A stretch of 35,580 bases of DNA. Source: Herpetosiphonaceae bacterium (lineage in GTDB: Bacteria > Chloroflexota > Chloroflexia > Chloroflexales > Kallotenuaceae). How positions within the stretch are numbered: position 1 is the first letter of the stretch; each line of letters starts with the position of its first letter. The stretch is taken from the NCBI GenBank assembly GCA_036374795.1, contig DASUTC010000346.1, forward strand, positions 1 through 35,580, read 5' to 3'. A program made the position numbers and the translations under genes. Positions 1-8,019 of the stretch are shown piece by piece. The notes beneath the pieces were generated by a model. The model did not search any database. It saw only the letters and a list, made by a program, of their open reading frames with translations, and had not been told where the DNA came from.

Positions 1-3000
1 TCAGCAGATCCTCGGCCAGCTCGCTCAGACGGCGCGGCAGATCGGGGACCGGCTCCAGCGGACGGCCATCGATCGGCGGCAGTCCCTCGGCGAGCGTGCC
101 GTCTTGCTCGGCTGTCAGCGTGGCGAGGTAGTCGTTGTGCATCTTCGAGGCTGGATCATCGCCGGGCAGCGGTGCGAGTGCATCAGCGGCTGTCTGCCAC
201 GTATCGCCGTCACGAGTCACATATCCGGCCTCGGCGTACCAGGCCAGCAGTTGCAGCGCATCGTCGCCAAGCTCCGGCGCGAAAGACTGCGCAGGCTGCG
301 GCCCGTCTCCTGCCCGGAGGCGCGGCACGATCGCTCTGGCCGGAAGCTGGTAGGCCGCCTCGGTGCCCTCGATCGGCAGCAGGAGCGCCAGCGCCATTAG
401 TCGGAGGAGGGCTAGAGGATCGCCTGCGACGTAGGGCTGGACCCGATAGCTACCATCGTCATCGATGCGCAGCACGCGGAGCTGGCGCAGCTCATCGGCA
501 AAGGTTTCGGGGTCGATCGAGGCCACAAACGCATCATCCCACTCCTGCGCCGCCGCGTGCAGCTTGGTCGCGGTGTAGGGCCGATCATAGAGCGCCTGCA
601 TGAAATCGCGAAACTGATCCAGCGACTCCCAGGCCGACGGCAGGCGCGACTCGTCCTCGACAATTGGCGTGCCTGCATCATGCACTTGCAGCAGCGTGAG
701 GATCTGGATGTAGCTGTCGCGGCTGAGCGGAATGACCGCGTGCGGGTTGCGCACGCGCTGGTACAGCTCGGTGTTGGCGGGCTCGCGGAGCTGCGCCAGC
801 ACATCGACGGGCGCGGCGGGCGCGTCGGACCAGGCCACGCCGATGCGCTGGGGGTACTTGCCGCCGAAGACGCCGGAGGGAAAGGCGGGATCGCTGGTGA
901 CGCGAATATCGGTGTAGCGCCGGGTGACGACGCCGATACCGCCAAAGGTGCCGCCCTGCACGTAGGCCACGATCCGATCGCCGACATTGATGCGCTTGAG
1001 CCGCTGCACGCTCTGATTGGTCGTCACATCCAGCGGCCACTCGATGCCGACCATGTTGCTGCGCCAGGCCTCGTCCCACAGCTCACGGGGGAAGTGAATC
1101 CGCCAGAACTGGGCGTCGGGCGCGGCGTAGATCTGCGGCACGAAGCCGTCATCGTCGCCACTGCTGTCGCCGTCATCGATCGGCTCGGCCAGCAGCCACA
1201 TATCACCGCCGAGATTGGCGAAGCGCGGATCGCCGAGCAGCGCGCTCGACAGCTCCATGTGCGATACTCCGTCCTGGATCATGCCCTGCTGCCGACCCTG
1301 ATCGAGGATGGACGCGAGGCTGAGCGGGCCGCCTCCGGCCCTGGCAAGCACCGTGAACGCAGCATCTGCCACTGACATCGTTGATGTATCTCCTGCGGCG
1401 GCGCGGGCCGCGTCGATGATCCGATTAAAATCCGTCGCGTCGATCTTGCGAATCGAGCGCCAGCCAAACGCGGAGGCCAAGCCCTTCGCCAGCCATGCAA
1501 TCTCAGCGCCGAGATGCGCCGCGTTGCCTTTGAGATAGAGCGGCGCGGGAAGCTCACGCTGATCAAGATTGAGCATCCAGACCGTTTCGTCGGGCCTGGC
1601 TCCCGGCTCCGGCCTCGCGCCACTAACCCGGGCCCAGGCGGTGAAGGCGTAGTGCGGACCAGGGCGGTAGATGATCGCCTCGACGGGCGGCCCGCCCTGC
1701 TGCCAGGCATACAGCGCGTCGGCGAGCTTGCGCGCGTCGCCGGAGGCATAGTTGCTGAAGCTGTAGCTCTGGCCGTATCGCTGGTGCTCGTGCTCAGCGC
1801 CGAAGAAGAGCACAAACGGCTGTCGAGCGCTGTTCGGGTCGGGCCATGCTGCCGAGCGTGGCGGAGGCGGCACAACGTCGGCGAGCAGCCTCAGCGTCAA
1901 TTCCTTGAGCAGCGCATAGTCGGCGTCGGTGTTGACGAAGAAGCGATACCCGCTTGATGCCCCGTGGGAGCGCGGCTTAAGGCTGGTTGGGTTCGCCAGC
2001 TCCGCCCGCAGCCGATCCACAATCATCTCGTCGGGGTTGGCGAACAGGACGTACAGGCTGCGGCGGCGATTGAACGCAAAGTAGATCCGCCAGTAGTCGC
2101 GCACGAAGACGCCCAGCTCCGGCTTATTGGAGATCCGCAGCTCGATGCGATTGCCGAAGGTCTGTTGTAGCCACGCGGGCAGCTCCGTGACCAGCCGACG
2201 CACCAGCGGATGCGTCGTCTCGACCTTCGACTGCCACTCGGCCAGCGATCGGGACGCGCCCGCGCTGTCCGCCGTGAGCACCGGCTCCGCAACCTCGTCG
2301 TCGCGCATGTCGTCGACGATCTGCGCCAGCGCCGCTGCCTGCTGGTTGGTCAACGGGAAGTTCGTTCCCTGGGGCGCTCTGACGATTGCCAGATCCTTGA
2401 GCACGGGATGCGCCGGTAGGTCATCGCGGCGGATACGCTCCGGCAGCACATACTCGATCTTGAGTCGTACCCGCCGCCGGATGCCCGCGAACCGCTCGCT
2501 ATCTCGATCGAAGCGCCGCTCCGCCTCATCTTCTTCGATGGGGGCAGGCTCGGTCAGCACACGCGCGACCGCCAGAATGCCGCTGTGATCGCCGGACTCC
2601 CACAGGTACACGGTGTCGCTGGTGTGGATCTCGCCGGCATACTGGCGCACTTCCCAGGCCATCTCGGTGAGCGCCCCCAACGCGCCCGGCAGATCGAAGT
2701 AATCAGGGTTCGACTGGAAGATCCAGCTTGCGGCACGCTGGCCGACCGCGGCTCTGCCCTCAGGCGTGATGCGCCAGGATTGCTGTCCCGGCGCGGCGGG
2801 ATAGACGTAGCCTTGCTCGACGGCGTTCCGGTTGATAAAGGTACGCAGGCTGGCTTTGCCCTGCTCCGACAGGCGCTGCCCGCGCATCCGGGCCTCAACC
2901 GCGTCGTAGATCTGCTGGATGGTCGCCTCGCCGCCGCGCGTGACCATCGTCTGGAGGGCGATACGGATCTGATCCTCGCCGCGCAGGCCAGCATCCACCC

Positions 3001-3712
3001 CAGTCACGCCAGCGCTCTGATCCGCCGCGCCGGAATCCGTGTTTTGCACCGCTCGCGACAGCCTCTCCACCAGCGACGAGCTACTCGTTCGACGCGCGGG
3101 AGTCAGATCGACGATGGTGAAGCCCAGGTTCTCGACGATGCGATTGGCCTGAGTGGTATGCGGATCGTTGTAGCCCGCCATGCGGATGAGCTGCTTGACC
3201 GGGTACAACCGGCCCTCGTGCTCCAGGCCATAGCTGAACTTCTCACGCTGCTCCCAGTCCTTCCAGTCTCCGCTCCGCAGATCGCGATCGAAGCGGTCGA
3301 TCGCGTCGAGGATCTCGGCGCGTGTGATCCGCTCGACGGCTGATGAGCGTTGTGTCGTGCCTGTCGCGCCGCCGGGATCGTCCGCTCGATCGTCACCGCC
3401 GAGCCAGGGCGGCGTGTAGCCCACACCGGCGAGACGCTGGCGGGCACGGTCAAGCTCCTGGGCGCTGAAGAGCGGGGCGAACTCCGGCTTGAGCACGATC
3501 GACTCGACCGCGAGATCCAGCCGCCTGCGCTCCCACAGCGTGGTGAAGCCGTCGGAGACGCTCTCTTTGGCAAGCAGCCGCCGCGCGGCTTCGACGCCGC
3601 CGACCTCGTTGAGCATGTTCAGCAGATAGGTTGGCCGGTAGCTGAGCGCGCGCGCGGACTCGTCATAGGTCCTGCGCAGTTCATGATCGAACGCCTCTTC
3701 GAGCTGGCTCAT
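1..3712 (-). CDS. Large modular McrB-like (type IV restriction-type) protein, C-terminus beyond the window
   Basis: An open frame of at least 1237 codons starts at the ATG at 3712 (GAAAGG upstream) and leaves the window without a stop. What I see: an alpha-helical N-terminus; a module at about residues 127-200 (EILDAIDRFDRD, then YGLEHEGRLYPVKQLI) like the N-terminal head domain of ScoMcrA-type methyl-dependent restriction enzymes; a winged helix at about 244-317; a middle part that recalls the MrcB N-terminal (DUF3578) region; a HARE-HTH-like segment at about 775-835 (ending DPRFANLGGDMWLLAEP); and an EVE/PUA-like module at about 854-1000 (GDRIVAYVQGG). EVE and McrA-head modules read modified bases in known restriction proteins. 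The AAA+ GTPase expected of McrB would lie beyond the left edge, so the McrB assignment is inference. It lies 63 bp downstream of a methylase remnant, consistent with a defence locus. Confidence 0.7.
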   Translation of the reverse strand, partial: MSQLEEAFDHELRRTYDESARALSYRPTYLLNMLNEVGGVEAARRLLAKESVSDGFTTLWERRRLDLAVESIVLKPEFAPLFSAQELDRARQRLAGVGYTPPWLGGDDRADDPGGATGTTQRSSAVERITRAEILDAIDRFDRDLRSGDWKDWEQREKFSYGLEHEGRLYPVKQLIRMAGYNDPHTTQANRIVENLGFTIVDLTPARRTSSSSLVERLSRAVQNTDSGAADQSAGVTGVDAGLRGEDQIRIALQTMVTRGGEATIQQIYDAVEARMRGQRLSEQGKASLRTFINRNAVEQGYVYPAAPGQQSWRITPEGRAAVGQRAASWIFQSNPDYFDLPGALGALTEMAWEVRQYAGEIHTSDTVYLWESGDHSGILAVARVLTEPAPIEEDEAERRFDRDSERFAGIRRRVRLKIEYVLPERIRRDDLPAHPVLKDLAIVRAPQGTNFPLTNQQAAALAQIVDDMRDDEVAEPVLTADSAGASRSLAEWQSKVETTHPLVRRLVTELPAWLQQTFGNRIELRISNKPELGVFVRDYWRIYFAFNRRRSLYVLFANPDEMIVDRLRAELANPTSLKPRSHGASSGYRFFVNTDADYALLKELTLRLLADVVPPPPRSAAWPDPNSARQPFVLFFGAEHEHQRYGQSYSFSNYASGDARKLADALYAWQQGGPPVEAIIYRPGPHYAFTAWARVSGARPEPGARPDETVWMLNLDQRELPAPLYLKGNAAHLGAEIAWLAKGLASAFGWRSIRKIDATDFNRIIDAARAAAGDTSTMSVADAAFTVLARAGGGPLSLASILDQGRQQGMIQDGVSHMELSSALLGDPRFANLGGDMWLLAEPIDDGDSSGDDDGFVPQIYAAPDAQFWRIHFPRELWDEAWRSNMVGIEWPLDVTTNQSVQRLKRINVGDRIVAYVQGGTFGGIGVVTRRYTDIRVTSDPAFPSGVFGGKYPQRIGVAWSDAPAAPVDVLAQLREPANTELYQRVRNPHAVIPLSRDSYIQILTLLQVHDAGTPIVEDESRLPSAWESLDQFRDFMQALYDRPYTATKLHAAAQEWDDAFVASIDPETFADELRQLRVLRIDDDGSYRVQPYVAGDPLALLRLMALALLLPIEGTEAAYQLPARAIVPRLRAGDGPQPAQSFAPELGDDALQLLAWYAEAGYVTRDGDTWQTAADALAPLPGDDPASKMHNDYLATLTAEQDGTLAEGLPPIDGRPLEPVPDLPRRLSELAEDLL

Positions 3713-3775
3713 CCGTTGCCCTTTCTTGACTCAGTGTGACCGGGAGATCTGGAAGCTGCATGATTCATAACGATC

Positions 3776-4484
3776 TTAGACCTGATTTGATTCGCCGCCT
3801 GTGCCGACCAGCCCCGGCGGCTGCTGCGACTCCTCGGCATCCCACGCCGCCAGCACCAGCCGCCGCGTGCGGTACTCGCCGTACTGCCGGATCTCCTTCT
3901 CCTTGAGCACGCGGAAGGTTTCGCCGGGAAAGTCCGGCCCGTACACGTCCGCCGGATCGAGGATGTAGCGCAGCTCGTCGCGGGTAAGGCCGTAGAGCCG
4001 CGCGATCCGCGCATCCAACTCGGCGCGAATCTGCGCCCGGCGCTCCTCGTTCCAGCGGAAGGGCGGCAGCGGAAAGCCGTCACGCGGCGCAAAAAGATCG
4101 GCCGGTGCGTCCCGATTGCACGCGGCGTTGCGCGCCAGCACTCGCGCCCGGCCTGCCTCGTCCAACTCCGCCCACACGTCTACCGCGAAGGGCTGCATGT
4201 CCCAGGCAGTGTAGACCAACTCCAGCACACGCTCGCCGATGAACGCGATGTCCGCTGCGCTGAAAGCCGACGGCGGGAGGACGGAGTTGCTTGACGATGA
4301 AGTAGCTAAGTGACGTTCCGCCAATCTTCTGCTTTGCAATAAAGTCGATGACAAGAGCATTTAGTGTAGCGATGAGGCAAAGAATTGAACAAACGCTGCA
4401 TACATTTGGTCTTATGGCTGCTCGACGTTCAGGTACGTAGCAGCCGTGCAAACGCGGCTTGATCGTCGTCTGGAAGGGAACCAT
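3776..4484 (-). pseudogene. C-terminal remnant of an Eco57I-type (DISARM/BREX-like) adenine methylase, frameshifted
   Basis: Two adjacent minus-strand frames together spell the C-terminal part of large Eco57I/PglX-like N6-adenine methylases. The first (from about 4484) contains NALVIDFIAKQKIGGTSLSYF followed by IVKQL. The second takes over near 4290 with VLPPSAFSAADIAFI, then LELVYTAWDMQPFAVDVWAEL, RLYGLTRDELRYILDP and YGEYRTRRLVLAAWD, and stops at 3776. In intact homologues these are one sequence (KQLPVLPPSAF), so a small deletion in the CTC-CGT stretch broke the frame. The catalytic part with NPPY is absent, so this is a dead fragment of a protein normally over 1000 aa. Its position before the McrB-like gene suggests the two once formed a defence operon. 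The family call is from memory; the frameshift is seen directly. Confidence 0.72.
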
Positions 4485-4581
4485 GTTAAGATAGCGCAGT
4501 CGCTCATCTGAGCGTCGGTGAGAGCGTGGGTGTCGGTTTCTGAGGCTGCGCCCGCGCTCTGCTACGCCTCCGAGGTATCGT

Positions 4582-4824
4582 CTAGCTGATCAGCAGCGGC
4601 GTCCGGCTGATCGCTGCGCTTTTTGGGCGGCCACCCGGATGCCGATCACGGGCCAGCCACGCTTCAACCTCGGATGTCGTAAACATATAGACCCAACCAT
4701 CCCGCGTGCCGGGTGCCTCTACTTTGCACCCGATCTCCCCACGTTGGGCCGCACGCACCAGCGTCTGCCGGGCAATGTCGTACTGCTTCGCAATTTGGCT
4801 TGCCGTGAAGCGTTGTTCACTCAT
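4582..4824 (-). CDS. Small excisionase/MerR-like helix-turn-helix DNA-binding protein
   Basis: This 80-aa protein has the layout of the HTH_17/excisionase family. Helix-turn-helix residues TASQIAKQYDIARQTLVRAA are followed by a wing (GCKVEAPGTRDGWVYMFTTSE) and VEAWLARDR. Such proteins act as transcription regulators or as directionality factors of recombinases. A sigma70-like promoter reads into it from 4886 to 4858. It is divergent from the SWIM-finger gene at 5016, and the shared 190-bp intergenic region carries repeats that it could bind. The C-terminal tail (HPGGRPKSAAISRTPLLIS) is basic and unstructured. No integrase is adjacent, so a local regulator is the more economical reading. Confidence 0.75.
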   Translation of the reverse strand: MSEQRFTASQIAKQYDIARQTLVRAAQRGEIGCKVEAPGTRDGWVYMFTTSEVEAWLARDRHPGGRPKSAAISRTPLLIS

Positions 4825-4857
4825 GGACCCTCCGTCCTACCTGATGCCACGCTCCTT

Positions 4858-4886
4858 AGATTAGACGGCGGTGAAAGTTGTGTCAA
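4858..4886 (-). promoter_or_regulatory. Sigma70-like promoter of the HTH gene
   Basis: On the minus strand TTGACA (4886-4881) is followed after exactly 17 bp by TAATCT (4863-4858). The start codon at 4824 lies about 27 nt below the predicted start site. Confidence 0.7.
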
Positions 4887-4953
4887 GTGACGAAATTAGT
4901 ATTGACACGTGGTGCAACTAGATGTAGAATAGTTGTGTCAGGTGAAACAACTA
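4877..4953. promoter_or_regulatory. Operator-like repeats between divergent promoters
   Basis: GTTGTGTCAAGTGA (4877-4890) recurs with one mismatch as GTTGTGTCAGGTGA (4932-4945). The second copy is part of an inverted repeat, TAGTTGT (4930-4936) and ACAACTA (4947-4953), that covers the expected transcription start of the plus-strand gene. The first copy covers the -35 box of the minus-strand gene. This is a plausible binding region for the neighbouring HTH protein; the binding itself is inferred. Confidence 0.5.
4902..4930 (+). promoter_or_regulatory. Sigma70-like promoter of the SWIM-finger gene
   Basis: TTGACA at 4902-4907 and TAGAAT at 4925-4930 are separated by 17 bp. The predicted transcript has a leader of about 80 nt to the ATG at 5016. 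The promoter is back to back with that of the HTH gene; the two -35 boxes are only 15 bp apart. Confidence 0.72.
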
Positions 4954-5015
4954 AACAGGTCGTCCTTATGCTACTCCACCATGATGGCTCTGTGATCTAA
5001 GGGAGAATATCAATT

Positions 5016-5309
5016 ATGTCAAATACCAATGAAGCAGGAACCTGCCATCAAATCTCGACCGCCCATTGCGGCGCTAATGCCGTCGCAGCTAGCGATACCC
5101 TAACCATCGACTACTACATCAGCGGCGACACGCTGATCATCGCCTCCGCGACCACGCCTGGCCGCCTCTACCTCGTTACCTCGAAGGACTGCTCCTGCCC
5201 GCTTGGCCTCGAAGAGTGGCCCTGCGCCCACGCCGATCTGCGCCTGTGCCTGCTCGCGCCGCAGCGGGTGAACGATCCGTACCTGCTCGATCTGGTCGCG
5301 TTACAGTAG
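5016..5309 (+). CDS. Small SWIM-type zinc-finger protein
   Basis: This is a 97-aa protein with a C-x-C-x(n)-C-x-H arrangement, CSCPLGLEEWPCAHADLR, at about residues 60-77. That is the signature of the SWIM zinc finger, a module that binds DNA or protein in Swi2/Snf2 ATPases, MuDR transposases and plasmid proteins. The N-terminal half holds a short beta-rich segment (DTLTIDYYISGDTLIIAS). Translation starts at the ATG after AAGGGAG. No other domain is present, so this is a stand-alone SWIM protein whose role cannot be read from sequence. It has its own strong promoter and is divergent from an HTH gene, which suggests regulated expression on a mobile element. Confidence 0.72.
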   Translation: MSNTNEAGTCHQISTAHCGANAVAASDTLTIDYYISGDTLIIASATTPGRLYLVTSKDCSCPLGLEEWPCAHADLRLCLLAPQRVNDPYLLDLVALQ

Positions 5310-5358
5310 GCAGCCCAGCGAGCACCCCCGGCTCGCCCGCTTGCAGGGACATTCCACC

Positions 5359-5625
5359 ATGATATAGTACGTCTCTACCCTGGCGCGGCCAGACGGCACC
5401 GTCTTCTACGGCGGTAACGGCAGCGGCAATCGCGCTGCTCAACACGAAAAAGAAGCCTTGCGCGGCCATACCTGCCCACGTGTGAGCTGATCCGCTCGAT
5501 CTGGCGGGAGGGCGGCACCATCCAGCGGGCGATCGTCTTTGAAACCGAGGATGAGCGCGCTGCGGTGGATGACGAGGCCGAGCTGATCCGGGCGTCTGGC
5601 GATGATCACGTGGTAAAGGCTTCTT
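5359..5625 (+). pseudogene. Broken GIY-YIG nuclease-like gene
   Basis: An ATG at 5359 is followed at once by TAG, then by YVSTLARPDGTVFYGGNG and SGNRAAQHEKEALRGHTCPR. The frame then shifts near 5480, and a second frame gives ELIRSIWREGGTIQRAIVFE and TEDERAAVDDEAELIRASG. Joined, these resemble short GIY-YIG superfamily proteins (YxYxL.RPDG..FYVGKG, then an E-rich helix). The gene is dead: there is an early stop, one frameshift, and GGNG where VGKG is usual. Similarity fades beyond about 5625. Confidence 0.55.
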
Positions 5626-5956
5626 CACTCCAGGTGGTCGATCCTTGTCTCGACCTCCCGCATTGCTGTGGTAGGGTAGTCCCCAAATACGATGAGCCGT
5701 GCTCTGCTCGTCTTTCCCCTCCATATTTCCGACCGCGCTGCTCCAATCACGGTACCCCAGCGTCCGGGCACGGCCCTCGCATCTACAGGGGGCACACGAT
5801 GGCTCGGATCACGGTATCACCGTCTACCTTCCTAGCTCCATGCAAACGTCCACCTGAAGCGGTCAACCAGAAAACGCGCGCATTCCTGAACGCATGCGGC
5901 GAGGGCACGACGCTGGGGTAGTGCGATCGGGTTCCCCCTGAGCAGGAGGTGGTACG
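5626..5956. other. Interval without a supportable gene
   Basis: An open plus-strand frame continues from the broken GIY-YIG region to about 5921 but resembles nothing I recognise. The last 20 bases carry the strong ribosome binding site (AGGAGG) of the gene at 5957. Confidence 0.4.
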
Positions 5957-6454
5957 ATGCATGAGGTCAGCAACCGACCGACGGCGGCTCCGTCGGCAAA
6001 CGCAGCGGGGCACGCACATCCGGTTTCCGGCGTCGCCCAGGTCGGGCACTTCTTCCGGCACTTCCTTGAGATGTGTGTGACAATGTGCGCTGGCGGGATT
6101 CTTCTGAACCTGCTGGTCTTGTGGACTGCTGCGCAGATCGGGTATCCTCACCTGCGCCACCAGTTTCCCGAAGTGGCGCTGCTGATCGTGGCCTTCAACT
6201 ATGCGCTGCCGATGGTGGCCTGGATGCGATTTCGGGGGATGGCGTGGCGCCCGAACCTGGAGATGGCGGGCGCCACCTTCGGAGCCTGGGTCCTGCTCGT
6301 TGGAGGAGCGTGGCTCGGCATGCTTCCTCGAAGCGGCTTGGGCGACTGGTGGCTGCACTTCTGCACACTCGCGTGCCCGCTCATGTTCGTCATCATGCTG
6401 TTCCGCCTTGACCTCTATACGGGGCGCGCGGGCCACCACGCGCACGCCGCCTGA
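5957..6454 (+). CDS. Integral membrane protein, four predicted helices, unknown function
   Basis: A 165-aa protein starts at an ATG behind GCAGGAGGTGGTACG. The N-terminus (about 30 residues) is polar with two HAH-type histidines. Four hydrophobic spans follow: about 38-60 (MCVTMCAGGILLNLLVLW), 74-92 (VALLIVAFNYALPMVAW), 106-125 (ATFGAWVLLVGGAWLGML) and 136-152 (TLACPLMFVIMLF). It ends in a His-rich tail (GRAGHHAHAA). I recall similar proteins that carry a flagellar FliP-like name in databases; nothing here ties it to flagella. It stands alone between debris and the IR-flanked reductase unit. Confidence 0.65.
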   Translation: MHEVSNRPTAAPSANAAGHAHPVSGVAQVGHFFRHFLEMCVTMCAGGILLNLLVLWTAAQIGYPHLRHQFPEVALLIVAFNYALPMVAWMRFRGMAWRPNLEMAGATFGAWVLLVGGAWLGMLPRSGLGDWWLHFCTLACPLMFVIMLFRLDLYTGRAGHHAHAA

Positions 6455-6591
6455 GGCCAAACGCCGCACGCGGAGGTGTGACGGATCAGGCACGGTGGTG
6501 GATGGCTGCTAGCGTCGCGCGCCGTGCGAGGTGGCGCGCGACGCAGGTTCTGGTTGGCACGAGAGTCTTGAACGGAGAGCTGACATGACCC

Positions 6592-6655
6592 CACCTCCTC
6601 GTATGCTGGGTGTCACCTATTGCGACTTTGCCGGGTCTGCCTCGCTCTTGGTGAA
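6592..6655 (+). repeat. Left 64-bp inverted repeat of the reductase unit
   Basis: This segment matches the reverse complement of 7689-7752 at 62 of 64 positions. The two differences fall around 6637-6639. It starts CACCTCCTCGTATGCTGG. Together the arms enclose 1161 bp with a single gene. Confidence 0.9.
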
Positions 6656-7000
6656 CTCGCTCAGTCATGGGTACGTAGTGGTAGGTATGGCTCGCCGTGC
6701 AGCTTCTTTTCCAACGGCGCTGCTGCCACGGTTTCCAGGATTGTGCTTTGCACAGGCCCAGCGAGACCAGCACACGCTCACTGTCCGTCTTTGCACGGAG
6801 CAACCCAGGGCGCCCTGTCCCCACGGTGCCAATCCATCCTATGTCTTGCCACCGGTGGCGAGCTCCACCGCCCGCGCATGGGGCGTTCCTGCGCGCGCCA
6901 ACACCCACTTGCGATCTATAATCAGTCGATCGCGCGGACACCCGATGGCATACCGCAAGCAGAACCGCGCGGATGTGCCGGATACGGAAAGGACGTGGCT
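6656..7000. other. Interval inside the inverted-repeat unit, upstream of the reductase gene
   Basis: About 345 bp between the left repeat and the reductase start. No frame on either strand gives a recognisable protein. It probably holds the promoter of the gene at 7001, but no clear -35/-10 pair stands out. Confidence 0.4.
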
Positions 7001-7531
7001 ATGGCGAAGCTCGTGTTCGGAATGAACCAGTCCCTGGACGGCTACGTGGATCATCTGGCGTTTGCGCCAAGCCCCACGCTCTTTCGCCACTTCATCCAGG
7101 AGGCGCAGGGACAGGCGGGCAGTGTGTACGGTCGCCACATGTATGAGATCATGCGGTACTGGGACGACGATCATCCTGACTGGGATGCCGCGGAACACGC
7201 CTTCGCGGCGGCGTGGCGGACCCAGCCGAAATGGGTCGTCTCGCGCTCGTTGCCGGCGGTCGGCCCCAACGCCCGGCTGGTTGCGGATGATCTTGCGGGC
7301 GCGATCCGCGCGCTGAAGGCCGAGCGCGACGGGGAGATCGAAGTGGCTGGCCCGGCCTTGGCCCACAGCCTCACCGAACTGGGCCTGATCGATGAGTATC
7401 GAATCTACCTGCACCCCGTCGTGCTGGGTCACGGCACGCCCTATTTCGCCGGAGCGCGGCCGCCGCTCCGCCTGATGACGCATGATCGGATGGACGAGGA
7501 TGTGATCCGGTTGACCTACGTTCCTGCTTAA
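7001..7531 (+). CDS. RibD C-terminal/dihydrofolate reductase-like protein
   Basis: This 176-aa protein belongs to the RibD_C/DHFR-like fold family, NADPH-dependent reductases related to bacterial DHFR and riboflavin deaminase-reductase. Seen: an N-terminal strand and loop (LVFGMNQSLDGYVDH) where family members have S-x-DG; GSVYGRHMYEIMRYW after the first helix (the G-R-x-x-Y motif); KWVVSRSL (the strand with S-R/K); the dinucleotide-type segment EIEVAGPALAHSLTELGLIDEYRIYLHPVVLGHG; and a final strand RLTYVPA. Length is typical. The start is the ATG after GGAAAGGA. It is the only gene between two 64-bp inverted repeats, which suggests it travels as a unit. Substrate is unknown; many such genes are passenger genes in soil bacteria. 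Confidence 0.85.
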   Translation: MAKLVFGMNQSLDGYVDHLAFAPSPTLFRHFIQEAQGQAGSVYGRHMYEIMRYWDDDHPDWDAAEHAFAAAWRTQPKWVVSRSLPAVGPNARLVADDLAGAIRALKAERDGEIEVAGPALAHSLTELGLIDEYRIYLHPVVLGHGTPYFAGARPPLRLMTHDRMDEDVIRLTYVPA

Positions 7532-7597
7532 GCGCGCGACGCGCCGGATGGACATCGCCGCTGAAGTCGGGTCGTGGATCGTGCACGTCGCCAGAGG

Positions 7598-7616
7598 ATG
7601 TCGGGTCTCCCGACAT
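7598..7616 (+). terminator. Hairpin downstream of the reductase gene
   Basis: ATGTCGGG and CCCGACAT form a perfect 8-bp stem with a TCT loop, 67 bp after the stop codon. No T-run follows, so this may be a weak terminator or a 3'-end stabiliser. Confidence 0.45.
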
Positions 7617-7688
7617 GGTGGTGACGTTGGCGGCAGCGAGCGCCTGGCGCATGGTGACCAACGGTTCGCCGCACGATAGACGGACCGA

Positions 7689-7752
7689 TTCACCAAGAGC
7701 GAGGGAAACCCGGCAAAGTCGCAATAGGTGACACCCAGCATACGAGGAGGTG
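7689..7752 (-). repeat. Right 64-bp inverted repeat of the reductase unit
   Basis: Reverse-complement partner of 6592-6655 (62 of 64 identical). Its outer edge coincides with the point where the GNAT remnant on the minus strand loses homology, so the unit seems to have landed in, or joined next to, that gene. Confidence 0.9.
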
Positions 7753-7995
7753 TGACATGAACCCCACGGTCTTCTGATCACGTTGGGACACCCACACGGT
7801 GCATGTCTCGCCAGCGCGCAAGACATCCGCTACGGCCTCACGTTAGCTCTGCTCCCAATCAGGATACAGGCGTGCATAGACCGTTGGACCAAGTACCTGC
7901 GCAAATGCTTGAAAGACCGGCGCCCACGCGAGGATGGACAGCTCAAGGACGGCTTCAATGTCGTGCTCTTGGAGTGGTCGGATCTGAAGGTTCAC
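7753..7995 (-). pseudogene. N-terminal fragment of a GNAT acetyltransferase with an internal stop
   Basis: From a GTG at 7995 behind GAGGAACGCC the minus strand reads VNLQIRPLQEHDIEAVLELS, then ILAWAPVFQAFAQVLGPTVY and ARLYPDWEQS. A TAA follows where homologues have a codon, then REAVADVLRAGETCTVWVSQ and RDQKTVGF. This matches the N-terminal half of GNAT N-acetyltransferases (IRPLxExD start). The acetyl-CoA binding half is missing because the sequence runs into the right 64-bp repeat at 7752. It lies 24 bp after the SDR stop, so the two were probably an operon. Two independent lesions (stop and truncation) make it a pseudogene. Confidence 0.7.
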
Positions 7996-8019
7996 GGCGT
8001 TCCTCGTGTTGACACGTCG

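Noticed and set aside
557-3343. Several long plus-strand frames in the first 3.7 kb
   Set aside because: They are codon-aligned complements of the McrB-like gene on the minus strand, and that strand carries the domains.
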